The notes under the pieces were generated by a model. The model was not told the DNA's origin. It saw only the letters and a program-made list of their open reading frames with translations, and did not search any database. Of a stretch of 49,212 nt of DNA, positions 33,333-42,270 are shown piece by piece. Origin of the DNA: Nitrospirota bacterium. GTDB lineage: Bacteria > Nitrospirota > Thermodesulfovibrionia > Thermodesulfovibrionales > Magnetobacteriaceae. Position 1 is the first letter of the stretch, and the number at the start of each line of letters is the position of its first letter. The position numbers were made by a program, and so were the translations under genes. Where the stretch lies: positions 1 through 49,212 of the forward strand of contig JADFXG010000021.1 in the NCBI GenBank assembly GCA_015233895.1. The letters run 5' to 3'.

Positions 33333-35498
33333 ATGAACAGGCAGGGTGTTATGGTATCTAACAGTACGATGAACGTAATTGTGAGGCGGGTGTTTCCTTT
33401 TCTTGCCTGGTTTAAAGACTATTCTTCGGCAACGCTGAGGGCAGATTTGATAGCCGGTATAACAGTGGCGCTGGTTTTGATCCCACAGTCTATGGCGTAT
33501 GCCCAGTTGGCAGGCCTTCCGCCGTACTACGGACTGTATGCCTCGTTTTTACCGCCTCTGATAGCAGCCCTGTTTGGCTCAAGCCGCCAATTGGCAACAG
33601 GCCCGGTTGCAGTTGTCTCTCTTATGAGCGCTGCCGCACTTGAGCCGCTTGCAACAAAAGGGGGCGAAAATTTTATTGCATACTCTGTCCTGCTTGCCCT
33701 TGCTGTTGGTATTTTTCAGCTTAGTCTGTCTATTTTCAGATTAGGCTTGATTGTCAATTTCCTGTCCCACCCGGTTGTTATAGGATTTACAAACGCTGCT
33801 GCTATTATCATTGCCACATCTCAGTTGGGAAACCTCCTTGGCGTTTCCGTTGATAACGCTGAACACCACTATGAGACCATTATTAATGTTGTCAAAGCTG
33901 CCATTGACTACACTCACTGGCTGTCGTTGGGGTTTGCTGTGTTATCCATAGGGATAATGGCTGGCCTCAAAAAAATCAACCCGCGCCTTCCTGGTGTTTT
34001 GATTGCAGTCATTGTAACCACACTTCTTTCATGGGTTGTTGGGCTTGAGAATAACCAAAAAGTTAAAATCATCGCTTTTAAAGATGCCCGTGTTGTAGAG
34101 AAAATAAAAGCATATAACACCGCACTAAACGACGTCGAGGAACTTTCTAAGAAAAGGACTGAATTGTCTGAAGAGTTAAGCAAGGTTAGGCACGAAAGGG
34201 GGGAGCAATCAGTTGCAGCGCTTGAGGTATTTCAAAGCGGAGAGAGGTTGAATCTGAATATAGAAGAGGCGAAAAAAAGAAGCCAACTCATAAGGGGACA
34301 GATTAGACAATTCAAGCTGGTTAAAATATCAGAAAGCGGTAACATATTTTTTACTTTTGCTGACAGTAACACTAAGGGTGCTCTGTGGCATATAAGCGTT
34401 AAGAATAAACCGATAAAGGAGGACTCTGTTACCATAAAAGGCGGTGGAGCCGTGTTGGGGGAAATACCCAAAGGTCTGCCTGCGTTTTCTTTCCCGAAAT
34501 TCAATATGAACATATTTTTTACTATATTTCCAACTGCCATGATTATATCAATATTGGGTTTTATGGAGGCCATATCAATAGCCAAAGCTATGGCTACCAA
34601 AACAGGGCACAGGCTGGACCCTAATCAGGAACTTTTGGGGCAGGGCATTGCCAATATACTGGGCTCATTTAGTCAAAGTTATGCCGTTTCAGGGTCGTTT
34701 TCCCGTTCTGCGGTTAACCTGCAAGCTGGTGCATTTTCGGGTCTTTCCAGTGTTTTTACCAGTATCCTTGTTGTTGTGACATTAATGTTTTTCACCCCAC
34801 TGCTGTACCACTTGCCACAGTCTGTGCTGGCTTCAATTATTATGATGGCGGTTTTCGGTCTTATCAATATCAAGGGAATTATGCACGTCTGGCATGCTCA
34901 GAAATATGATGGCATATCTGCCATTTTAACATTCATCTTTACACTTGCCTTTGCCCCTCATCTGGATAAGGGGATAATGATAGGCGTTGCTTTCTCCCTG
35001 GGCCACTATCTGTACAGAAACATGAAACCGCAGGTATCAATACTTTCCAGACACGATGATGGCACACTCCGAAACAGCGACCTGTATGGGCTAAACCGCT
35101 GTCAGCATATCTCTGCTATTACGTTTGAAGGGTCACTGTTTTTTGCCAACGCTGCATACCTTGAGGAGCAGGTACTTTTGCAGGTAACGGAAAAACCAGA
35201 CCTTAAGCAACTAATATTGTGTTGTGAGGGTATAAATGAAATAGACGCTACCGGTGAGGAGACTATCGGCACTCTGATTACAAGATTAAATGACAGAAAT
35301 ATCGAGGTGTCCTTTGTAGGGCTAAAGGATCAGGTGCTTGAGGTAATTAAGCGTACCGGTTTGTATAATAAAATAGGGAGCCGCAGAATTTTCACGACAG
35401 AATCCAAAGCGATACAGGCTGTGCATCATATAGCACATGAAAATAGTTCTGAAAAACAGTGTCCGTTAGTTAATGTTTGTTATTTAAATACCCATTGA
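33333..35498 (+). CDS. SulP-family anion transporter with coiled-coil insert and STAS domain
   Basis: 721 aa. The N-terminal half has the SulP signature LIAGITVALVLIPQSMAYAQLAGLPPYYGLYASFLPPL and FLSHPVVIGFTNAAA. Transmembrane helices resume with SILGFMEAISIAKAMA and GSFSRSAVN. The C-terminal STAS domain (about 580-690) has INEIDATGEETIGTLI, with Thr at the usual Ser position. Between helices near 245-375 there is an extra polar region: first KKRTELSEELSKVRHERGEQ-like heptads, then a small beta-rich part. Typical SulP proteins of about 570-600 aa lack it. Substrate could be sulfate, bicarbonate or another anion. GGGAG lies 9 nt before ATG 33333. Confidence 0.9.
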   Translation: MNRQGVMVSNSTMNVIVRRVFPFLAWFKDYSSATLRADLIAGITVALVLIPQSMAYAQLAGLPPYYGLYASFLPPLIAALFGSSRQLATGPVAVVSLMSAAALEPLATKGGENFIAYSVLLALAVGIFQLSLSIFRLGLIVNFLSHPVVIGFTNAAAIIIATSQLGNLLGVSVDNAEHHYETIINVVKAAIDYTHWLSLGFAVLSIGIMAGLKKINPRLPGVLIAVIVTTLLSWVVGLENNQKVKIIAFKDARVVEKIKAYNTALNDVEELSKKRTELSEELSKVRHERGEQSVAALEVFQSGERLNLNIEEAKKRSQLIRGQIRQFKLVKISESGNIFFTFADSNTKGALWHISVKNKPIKEDSVTIKGGGAVLGEIPKGLPAFSFPKFNMNIFFTIFPTAMIISILGFMEAISIAKAMATKTGHRLDPNQELLGQGIANILGSFSQSYAVSGSFSRSAVNLQAGAFSGLSSVFTSILVVVTLMFFTPLLYHLPQSVLASIIMMAVFGLINIKGIMHVWHAQKYDGISAILTFIFTLAFAPHLDKGIMIGVAFSLGHYLYRNMKPQVSILSRHDDGTLRNSDLYGLNRCQHISAITFEGSLFFANAAYLEEQVLLQVTEKPDLKQLILCCEGINEIDATGEETIGTLITRLNDRNIEVSFVGLKDQVLEVIKRTGLYNKIGSRRIFTTESKAIQAVHHIAHENSSEKQCPLVNVCYLNTH

Positions 35499-35542
35499 TT
35501 TAGTATAATGAACGATAACAAATTTAAAACAGCGAGGTTATA

Positions 35543-36367
35543 ATGCCAATTATTATGATAAGCAGTCCCCCCTTTAGCGGTGGGAACATAGTTGCAGAGA
35601 CTTTATCAAAGCAAATGGGTTACGAGTTGATTGATGATGAGCTGATGGAGACATCGGCAAAGAAGTACAAAGTTCATGTCGAAAAATTTAAAACAGCACT
35701 CAAGCGGGCTCCGTCTCTATTTGGCATGTCTCAGGAGGAAATACTCAAATATACGGCTTATTTTCAAGCCACTTTGTTAAGTACTCTGACAAGGGACAAA
35801 ATTATTTACCACGGCTCTGTTGCCCACATGATGGTCTCAGGCGTGTCACATGTCCTTAAGGCCTATATAGTGGCAAACATAAACGACAGGGCATCAAGAA
35901 TGGCTGCTACAGAGGGTATTGATGAAAAAAAGGCTCTTAAAGAAATTCAAAAGCTGGATAAAGAGCATAAAAAGTGGATAAAGACACTGTTTAACACAGA
36001 TGATTCAAACCCGGTACTGTATGATATGGTATTAAATATTGGGCAGATTACGGTAGAGGACGCAGCAAAGATAATTCAGGATGCCTCTGAAAACAGACGC
36101 TTCCAGCCCATGACGTACTCCGAACAGTGTATGAGAAATCTTGCATTATCCAGCAGAGTGCGGGCTGAATTAATCACCATAGACAGTAATATAGTGGTGC
36201 GGGCCGACTACGGTGATCTTACAATACAAACTAAAGCTATGGAAAAGGACAAGGAAAAAAAGATAACATCCATCAGGGAGGCCCTAAAGGATTTTGATGG
36301 CGTCAAAAAAGTTGAGATAAACGTCGTTGAGGACTTTTTTGGGCAGGTCTCCACTATGCTGCGTTAA
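35543..36367 (+). CDS. Cytidylate-kinase-like P-loop protein with BON-like C-terminus
   Basis: 274 aa. The N-terminal 195 residues resemble the cytidylate kinase-like family (AAA_26): a P-loop-like ISSPPFSGGNIVAETLSKQMG, then YELIDDELM, YHGSVAHMMVSG and a lid-like KKALKEIQKLDKEHKKWIKTLF. The P-loop keeps SGG but lacks the Lys that normally binds phosphates, as in other members of this family. Residues about 205-270 (VRAELITIDSNIVVRADYGDL, then ITSIREALKDFDGVKKVEINVVE) look like a BON/phospholipid-binding fold. It stands 44 bp after SulP on the same strand and may be co-transcribed. Function is not established. Confidence 0.7.
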   Translation: MPIIMISSPPFSGGNIVAETLSKQMGYELIDDELMETSAKKYKVHVEKFKTALKRAPSLFGMSQEEILKYTAYFQATLLSTLTRDKIIYHGSVAHMMVSGVSHVLKAYIVANINDRASRMAATEGIDEKKALKEIQKLDKEHKKWIKTLFNTDDSNPVLYDMVLNIGQITVEDAAKIIQDASENRRFQPMTYSEQCMRNLALSSRVRAELITIDSNIVVRADYGDLTIQTKAMEKDKEKKITSIREALKDFDGVKKVEINVVEDFFGQVSTMLR

Positions 36368-36384
36368 GTTATTGCAATAGCCAG

Positions 36385-36406
36385 GGAGCGGCTGGCTGGT
36401 CGCTCC
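36385..36406. terminator. Possible hairpin between convergent genes
   Basis: GGAGCG (36385-36390) pairs with CGCTCC (36401-36406) across a 10-nt loop, between two genes that converge. There is no T-run, so it is only a weak bidirectional-terminator candidate. Confidence 0.35.
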
Positions 36407-36430
36407 TGAAGATAAGTACTACGGTAAATT

Positions 36431-38638
36431 TTAAAACTCTTTTTCTAAATCGTTGGTATCAGCTTTTGGAAAATATCTCAATGTGTCATAGTACTCAGAG
36501 CCAAACCTTATAGCTTCAACCTTATTAAGTACAACTCCGGAGTGCAGTATTCCTGAGGCCTTAAAGTTTGAAAAGATTCCTTTAATAACGTCAATATGTA
36601 TTCGTTCGTTTTCAATTACAACTACAAGGTTTTTACCCGTATGGCTGCCCATAAGTAAAGCCTCATCAGAGGATAACAAAGACGGGGTATCTATTATAAT
36701 AAAGTCGAAATCTTTTTCCAGATTGTCTATGAGGGAGATACACCTGTCAGATGTCAAATGCCTCATGCCTCCGGCATCATTTTTTCCCGCAGGTATTAGA
36801 AAAAGCCCTGAAACAGAGGTTGGCTTGATGCTTGTAATCTGAGTCTCCTCTCCGGATAAAAACTCAGCAAAACCCGGTGAGTTGTGTAGTCCAAAGATAG
36901 TGCTGAGAGTGTTTTCCTTATTGTCAGTGTTTATCATAAGTACCTTTTTACCCTCAGAGGCCAAAGATAAAGCAAGATTTGATGACAGAAAACTCTTTCC
37001 CTCGCCATCATGAGCGCTTGTTACCAGTATGGTTTTTATAGGCTTTTCACGGTGAATCATGGCAAGACTGTTTGATATGGTTTTAAATGATCTGGCCTGT
37101 GTTTTAGCTTTCAGTCCAAAGCGGTCGTCTGCCAGTTTTTTAATGACGCCAAGAAGTGCAACATTTTTTAATTCCCTTATATCTCTGATACCCCTAACAG
37201 TGTTATCCATGATTTCCATAATAACGATGCTTAAAATACTGAGTATAGTGCCTAAAAATATTGCTATAAGCATATTTAGTAACATTGATGGTGACTTATG
37301 GGTTGCTTTGTCATGTACTACGGCTGGCTCCACAATGTTGAAATTTGAGATCTCTATGGATTCCATGAGGCCGACTCTGTACTTATAAGTAAGGAGATTT
37401 GAGTAAACGGTGTTAGTGGCCGTGGATTCCTGCGTCAGGTTTGAACTTGTATATTGTTTTTCCGGAATGGAGGCGAGTTTTTGTTCATATTTTTTTATAA
37501 TTTCCGGATATGCCTTGTTCTGGGCGTATAGTCCGTCAAGCTCCAGGTAGTATGTGATGAGGCTCTTTCTTGCAGTCATATATATGTCGTCCATGTTGTA
37601 GGATTTAGAGTCAAAGAGATTTTCATATTCTTTTTGCAGAAGTCCTTTTGCCATGTTAATCTGGTTTTGATAATCAATAACAGTTGGATGCTTTTCTGTG
37701 TACTTGGTTTTTGACTCAGCAAGTGACTGATAAAGAGTTGCCAGTTTTTGTTTATAGTATGAGAGCATGTCGGAATTTCCCATGTTGCTGCCATCTTTAG
37801 CAAAAGAAGGTACGTTTCTTAACTGACTTTCAAGCTTTGCTATCAGGACTTTGTCTTTTGCTATGTTTACGATATTTGATTCAAAAGTTTTCTTGTAAGT
37901 GTTAAGGTCGGTCATGGTGTTAGAGATTTGGGTGTCCAGAGCGAGTGCATCGTCTTTTTCCTGAAAATCTCTTATCTTTTTTAAATTACCAAGAGCCGCA
38001 TCCCTGACTTTGTCAATTTTATCATCTATAAATTTACCGGCATATTTGTATGTATCATAGACTCTTCTGATTTCCTGATCAATTAAGGCAGCAGCCATAG
38101 TGTTAGCGATGTTGGCGGCAGTTTCGGGGTCTTGTGCTTTAGCCGTTATTTGAAATAAATCAGTATCCTCTATCTGGGTCATCTTTACGTTTGGATAGGG
38201 AAATATTTTAGACATAATCCCTGAGTTTAATAACTGCTCTGCTGTCAGACGTTTCCCCTCAGCGTTAACATCAACGCCAAGCGCTTGAAGGACAGGTTTG
38301 AGAAATGGCATTGATCTTACCACTCTTTGCCTTATGCGAAGCTTTCTGAGGGAAAGTTTCTCTACAACTTGCTCAGCCGTAGGCCTGAGTGTAAGCAAAG
38401 CAAGATAGTCAGCCCTGTCTGTTGTTGAAAATGATGCGGACTCAGTAGCAGTTACTCCCATAGCCGAATTCAGAAAATTAAGTGATGCCGGTTTTTTCAA
38501 CATTATTTTAGCAGTTGAATTATAAGAAGTGGCAATGAAAAAAGTGCCAACAGTTATTGGCAGAAAAATAGAAAGGAACACCTTTAATATAAGCCGCCTG
38601 CGTCTATAGAGCAACTCTATAATATATCTTATATCCAT
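36431..38638 (-). CDS. Wzc-like polysaccharide tyrosine autokinase
   Basis: 735 aa. N-terminal Wzz/chain-length domain with a first helix at 15-40, a long periplasmic coiled-coil part (about 170-420) and a second helix near 455-475. The C-terminal cytoplasmic BY-kinase domain has TSAHDGEGKSFLSSNLALSLA (Walker A), VLMINTDNKENT (A') and FIIIDTPSLLSSDEAL (B). The tail SEYYDTLRYFPKAD has a few tyrosines (three), fewer than Wzc. It regulates export and length of a polysaccharide. It is the last gene of the sugar-transferase operon, 22 bp after the dehydrogenase. Confidence 0.9.
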   Translation of the reverse strand: MDIRYIIELLYRRRRLILKVFLSIFLPITVGTFFIATSYNSTAKIMLKKPASLNFLNSAMGVTATESASFSTTDRADYLALLTLRPTAEQVVEKLSLRKLRIRQRVVRSMPFLKPVLQALGVDVNAEGKRLTAEQLLNSGIMSKIFPYPNVKMTQIEDTDLFQITAKAQDPETAANIANTMAAALIDQEIRRVYDTYKYAGKFIDDKIDKVRDAALGNLKKIRDFQEKDDALALDTQISNTMTDLNTYKKTFESNIVNIAKDKVLIAKLESQLRNVPSFAKDGSNMGNSDMLSYYKQKLATLYQSLAESKTKYTEKHPTVIDYQNQINMAKGLLQKEYENLFDSKSYNMDDIYMTARKSLITYYLELDGLYAQNKAYPEIIKKYEQKLASIPEKQYTSSNLTQESTATNTVYSNLLTYKYRVGLMESIEISNFNIVEPAVVHDKATHKSPSMLLNMLIAIFLGTILSILSIVIMEIMDNTVRGIRDIRELKNVALLGVIKKLADDRFGLKAKTQARSFKTISNSLAMIHREKPIKTILVTSAHDGEGKSFLSSNLALSLASEGKKVLMINTDNKENTLSTIFGLHNSPGFAEFLSGEETQITSIKPTSVSGLFLIPAGKNDAGGMRHLTSDRCISLIDNLEKDFDFIIIDTPSLLSSDEALLMGSHTGKNLVVVIENERIHIDVIKGIFSNFKASGILHSGVVLNKVEAIRFGSEYYDTLRYFPKADTNDLEKEF

Positions 38639-38660
38639 TTTTTACCTCACATCCGTAAGA

Positions 38661-39830
38661 TTAGGAAATAAACACCAGGCTTTTTCCGTCAGTCCGGGTC
38701 GTTGAATTTTTTATTGCTCCAATTGCGTCCGTAAAATCATATGTGGAGGTAATCATCTCTTTAATATTCAACCTGCCTGAGGCAATTAGTCTTATGACGT
38801 TGTTATAAATGCCGTAACCGGCATGTCCTCTTGCCCCTATGATGCTGTTAGCGCCTGAGACCAGTGTGTCAAGCATGAGAGGTACTGAGGCTGCAGCTCT
38901 GCCAAGGTAGATTATCTTGCCGTTAACGGCAAGAGAGTTTTCCATCTCAGGCACAGTAAACGGAGCAGCACCGGCAGACTCTACCTGTACCTCTGCTCCA
39001 ACCCCTTTAGTCTGCTCCATAACAATGTCTCTTGGCCTTAGGCCGGTTTTTTTAAGCTCATTTATATTATAGACTTTATCTGCTCCCATACTTTTTGCTA
39101 TGGAGAGTCTTTCATTAATAGTGTCAAAAGCTAAAATCAGACTTGCCCCGGATAGCCTTGAAAGTGCTGCGGCAGCAAGCCCAATAGGCCCTACGCCATA
39201 AACTACCACGGTTATGCCAGGTTTAAAGCCGCCGCCACTTATGAAAATCCCGTTATAAGCACATCCTATAGGCTCAATCAGCGCACCCACAGAAAACACA
39301 TCGTCCTCTGAGTAGCGATCTCTCAGCGAGTCAATTTTCCAGCAGTGGCGCTCCTTAGCGCATATAAACTCAGCCAGTGCTCCGTCTTTAGTTATGCCGA
39401 TAAGTTCCACCTTCTGGCACTGATTAAAAGCGCCGCTTCGGCACGGTGTACACTTTCCGCACCAGTGAATACTCTCTGCCGCAACAATATCTCCGGGACG
39501 AAGGGTGTCCACGTTTTTCCCGACTCTTTCCACCACACCTGAGTACTCGTGCCCTATTATGCAGGGAAACCTGGCCGGCCCGGAAAACAAGATGTAGCCG
39601 TCTTTGTCGTGTTCATATATGTGGGTGTCTGAGCCGCATATGCCGCATCGCTTAACTCTGATTAGTACCTCATTGTCCCCTGTGTCAGGAACCGGAACCT
39701 CTCTGATTTCAAACACAGGTTTTCTCCAAACCTGACTTCCCACAGAGGCGCGTCTTAGCAGTATCTCTTTTTCAGTAGGAAGGTATCCCGCAAGCGGTTC
39801 CCACTGAGCCTCTACAACAAGCGCTTTCAT
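38661..39830 (-). CDS. Zinc-binding medium-chain dehydrogenase, scyllo-inosose-dehydrogenase-like
   Basis: 389 aa. CGICGSDTHIYEHD and FPCIIGHEYSGVVERVG carry catalytic zinc ligands (Cys, His and Glu); CGKCTPCRSGAFNQC is the structural-zinc loop. The Rossmann segment is VVVYGVGPIGLAAAAL. The opening MKALVVEAQWEP and the inserted ASVGSQVWRKPVF recall the scyllo-inosose 3-dehydrogenase group known in Thermotoga inositol catabolism. It overlaps the ANL gene by 4 bp. In this operon it likely oxidises or reduces a polyol or sugar precursor; the exact substrate is open. Confidence 0.8.
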   Translation of the reverse strand: MKALVVEAQWEPLAGYLPTEKEILLRRASVGSQVWRKPVFEIREVPVPDTGDNEVLIRVKRCGICGSDTHIYEHDKDGYILFSGPARFPCIIGHEYSGVVERVGKNVDTLRPGDIVAAESIHWCGKCTPCRSGAFNQCQKVELIGITKDGALAEFICAKERHCWKIDSLRDRYSEDDVFSVGALIEPIGCAYNGIFISGGGFKPGITVVVYGVGPIGLAAAALSRLSGASLILAFDTINERLSIAKSMGADKVYNINELKKTGLRPRDIVMEQTKGVGAEVQVESAGAAPFTVPEMENSLAVNGKIIYLGRAAASVPLMLDTLVSGANSIIGARGHAGYGIYNNVIRLIASGRLNIKEMITSTYDFTDAIGAIKNSTTRTDGKSLVFIS

Positions 39831-41341
39831 ATGTTGCCATCCTCAAAGAGTTTCTTTAGTCTCTTTTTATCTATCTTACCGCTTCCTATTTTAGGAAGTT
39901 CAGAAACAAATTCCACCCTTCTGGGTATCATGTAATTGGCAATTTTTGACCTCATGTACTGCGATAAATCAGAGGCAGTCAGGTTACAGCCTTCTTTAAC
40001 CACGATAAAGGCTGCCGGTACTACTCCACGGCTTCTGTCTTCAATGCCTATCACGGCTGCATCGTCAATACAGGGGTGCTGCTTTATGGCTATCTCCAAC
40101 TGCAGGGGATACACCTTAAGCCCTGCCACTTTTAAAAGACCGCTTTTTCTTTCTATAAAATGGTAAAACCCATTACTGTCTTTTCTCACCAGATCGCCTG
40201 ATTTGTAAAAACCATCCTCATCAGACAAAAACTCAGCATTATCGTCTATATACCCTGCAACGACAGCCGGACCCCGAATAACCATCTCACCAGTGTCTCC
40301 TGTAGGTACCTCCCTGCCATCCTCCTCAATAACCTTTATGTCATAGTACGGACAGGGTTTCCCCATAGAGCCGTCCAACCGGTAGTCATCCGGTCTGTTA
40401 GCAAGCGCTATGCCGCTTGTCTCTGTGCTGCCCCAGACAGAGAGCACAGGAATTCCGAAGGAATTTTTAAAACCCTCCGATATCTCTGCTCTTGTAAACA
40501 TTCCTCCGGATTCTGCAATTCTCAAAGCGGACATATTATAACCAGAACAGTGTGAAAAAAGCATATCGTACAGGGGTGCAATACCCATCATCATAGTTAT
40601 AGAGTCGTCCATTATAGTGTTTGCAATGGTCTTAGGGTTTATTTCCTCAAGCAGAGCTAAAGTGCCGCCAGTGAACAGGGCTCTGCAAAAAATTTCATGA
40701 GGGTGGGCAAATGAGGCAAACATACACAGATGCGTGTCATCGGCTGTTATTTTAAATGCCTCTATGGCCGACAACGTATTGTAGTAAACGTTTGCATGAG
40801 TTGCAAGTGCCCCCTTAGGGTCAGAGGTTGAACCGGTTGTGTAGTTTAAATATGCTAAATCATGTGGATTTGACCTTGCCTCCACTATTCCTTTTTTTTT
40901 GTAACAAGCGCTTTTCCACGGGATATGTTCGTGTTTAATCTTAGCGTCTGTTTCCACTACGACAATGGTGCCGGCAAATGTTTGTAAGTCCACAAGATGT
41001 AACAATTTTTCATACACGACAGTCACCTTAGGGCAAACGTGTTTTATAAATGCAGTGACTGCCGGCTTTTCTGTTGTATAGTTTACAGGAACACAAAGTG
41101 CTCCCATATCAGAAGCAGCAAGCATGGTTATTACAAGTTCGGGAATTCTGGGAAGCACAAGGCAAATCCTGTCATTTTTCTTAACTTGCAGCTCTTTCAA
41201 AAACTCGGAAAATCCAAGTACCAGCCATCCTGTCTTTTCATAGGTGATTTCCCTGTGGCGGTACCTGATGAATACTTTGCCGGGGTTTTTCAGGCAATTT
41301 TGCCGTAAGGCCGTGTTCAGAGTCACTGCATGGTCCTTCAC
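39827..41341 (-). CDS. ANL-superfamily acyl-CoA synthetase/adenylating ligase
   Basis: 504 aa. AYLNYTTGSTSDPKGALATH (ATP/phosphate loop), SVWGSTETSGIALA (A5-type motif), GEMVIRGPAVVAGY, then YKSGDLVRKDSNGFYHFIERK and LLKVAGLKVYPLQLE, and the C-terminal catalytic Lys in GSGKIDKKRL. These give a complete adenylate-forming enzyme. It begins directly after the sugar-transferase stop (TAA immediately followed by GTG) and overlaps the dehydrogenase. Its acyl substrate is unknown; in a polysaccharide operon it could activate an acid for acyl decoration. Confidence 0.88.
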   Translation of the reverse strand: MKDHAVTLNTALRQNCLKNPGKVFIRYRHREITYEKTGWLVLGFSEFLKELQVKKNDRICLVLPRIPELVITMLAASDMGALCVPVNYTTEKPAVTAFIKHVCPKVTVVYEKLLHLVDLQTFAGTIVVVETDAKIKHEHIPWKSACYKKKGIVEARSNPHDLAYLNYTTGSTSDPKGALATHANVYYNTLSAIEAFKITADDTHLCMFASFAHPHEIFCRALFTGGTLALLEEINPKTIANTIMDDSITMMMGIAPLYDMLFSHCSGYNMSALRIAESGGMFTRAEISEGFKNSFGIPVLSVWGSTETSGIALANRPDDYRLDGSMGKPCPYYDIKVIEEDGREVPTGDTGEMVIRGPAVVAGYIDDNAEFLSDEDGFYKSGDLVRKDSNGFYHFIERKSGLLKVAGLKVYPLQLEIAIKQHPCIDDAAVIGIEDRSRGVVPAAFIVVKEGCNLTASDLSQYMRSKIANYMIPRRVEFVSELPKIGSGKIDKKRLKKLFEDGNI

Positions 41342-41938
41342 TTAGCAGGCCCCCTTGCGTCTTAACACCGCTCCTGCCGTAAGAATCAGGATTTTTAAAT
41401 CTAAAAGTATAGACCTGTTATTTACATACTGGCAATCATATGTTACCCAGTCAGCAAATTGTCCTGTTCCTCTGCCTTTTATCTGCCAAAGGCCGGTCAT
41501 CCCAGGCTTAACTTTAAGCCTGATCTCTTTCCACTCCATGTTTTCAGTCATCTCTTTGTCTTCAAGCGGGCGAGGGCCTACCAGTGTCATGTTCCCAAAT
41601 AGCACATTAAACAACTGTGGCGTCTCATCAAGGCTCCACGTCCTGAGTACTCTGCCTACTTTTGTCACTCTTGGATCGTTTTTAAGTTTAAAGACCGGGC
41701 CATCCACCTCACTTGACAATGAGGTCTTGATTTCATCGGCATTTGTCACCATTGTGCGAAACTTATACATGTTGAACTCTACCCCTCCTTTGCCCACTCT
41801 CCGTTGGTAAAAGATTATCCCCCCCCGGGAGTCAATCCATATCAGTAGTGCTATAGTCAGCATCATCGGAGAAAAAATCATAAGCAAAAGCAGACTAAGT
41901 GAGATATCAAGTAGTCTCTTAATAAACTCATACAGCAT
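41342..41938 (-). CDS. Monotopic sugar-1-phosphate transferase (PglC/WcaJ-type)
   Basis: 198 aa, the minimal PglC form: one N-terminal hydrophobic re-entrant helix (LLDISLSLLLLMIFSPMMLTIALLI), then GGIIFYQRRVGKGGVEFNMYKFRTM, LDETPQLFNVLFGNMTLVGPRPL (Asp-Glu catalytic dyad region) and KVKPGMTGLWQIKGRG. It loads the first sugar phosphate onto undecaprenyl phosphate in the inner membrane. It lacks the four-helix N-terminal part of WbaP/WcaJ. It starts the minus-strand operon, just downstream of tRNA-Ser. Confidence 0.92.
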   Translation of the reverse strand: MLYEFIKRLLDISLSLLLLMIFSPMMLTIALLIWIDSRGGIIFYQRRVGKGGVEFNMYKFRTMVTNADEIKTSLSSEVDGPVFKLKNDPRVTKVGRVLRTWSLDETPQLFNVLFGNMTLVGPRPLEDKEMTENMEWKEIRLKVKPGMTGLWQIKGRGTGQFADWVTYDCQYVNNRSILLDLKILILTAGAVLRRKGAC

Positions 41939-41990
41939 AATTTCGTATAAAATAAAAAACCTAGCTCCTTCCTTTAGGTGAAGAGAATAA

Positions 41991-42087
<97 letters not shown>

Positions 42088-42270
42088 TAAAGTAAAGCAT
42101 ATTAATTTTACTATTTTTACGGTAAATATTGCTACAAGTACGGGTAAAAAAAATTTTAAAAGATATTGTCCGCTTTTATCAGATTTTTCATAAATATAAT
42201 TTAAAAAAGTAAATAATTATGCAGTTATACAAATTAATGTAAATACATTTGATGTTACGGAAGGAGAACA

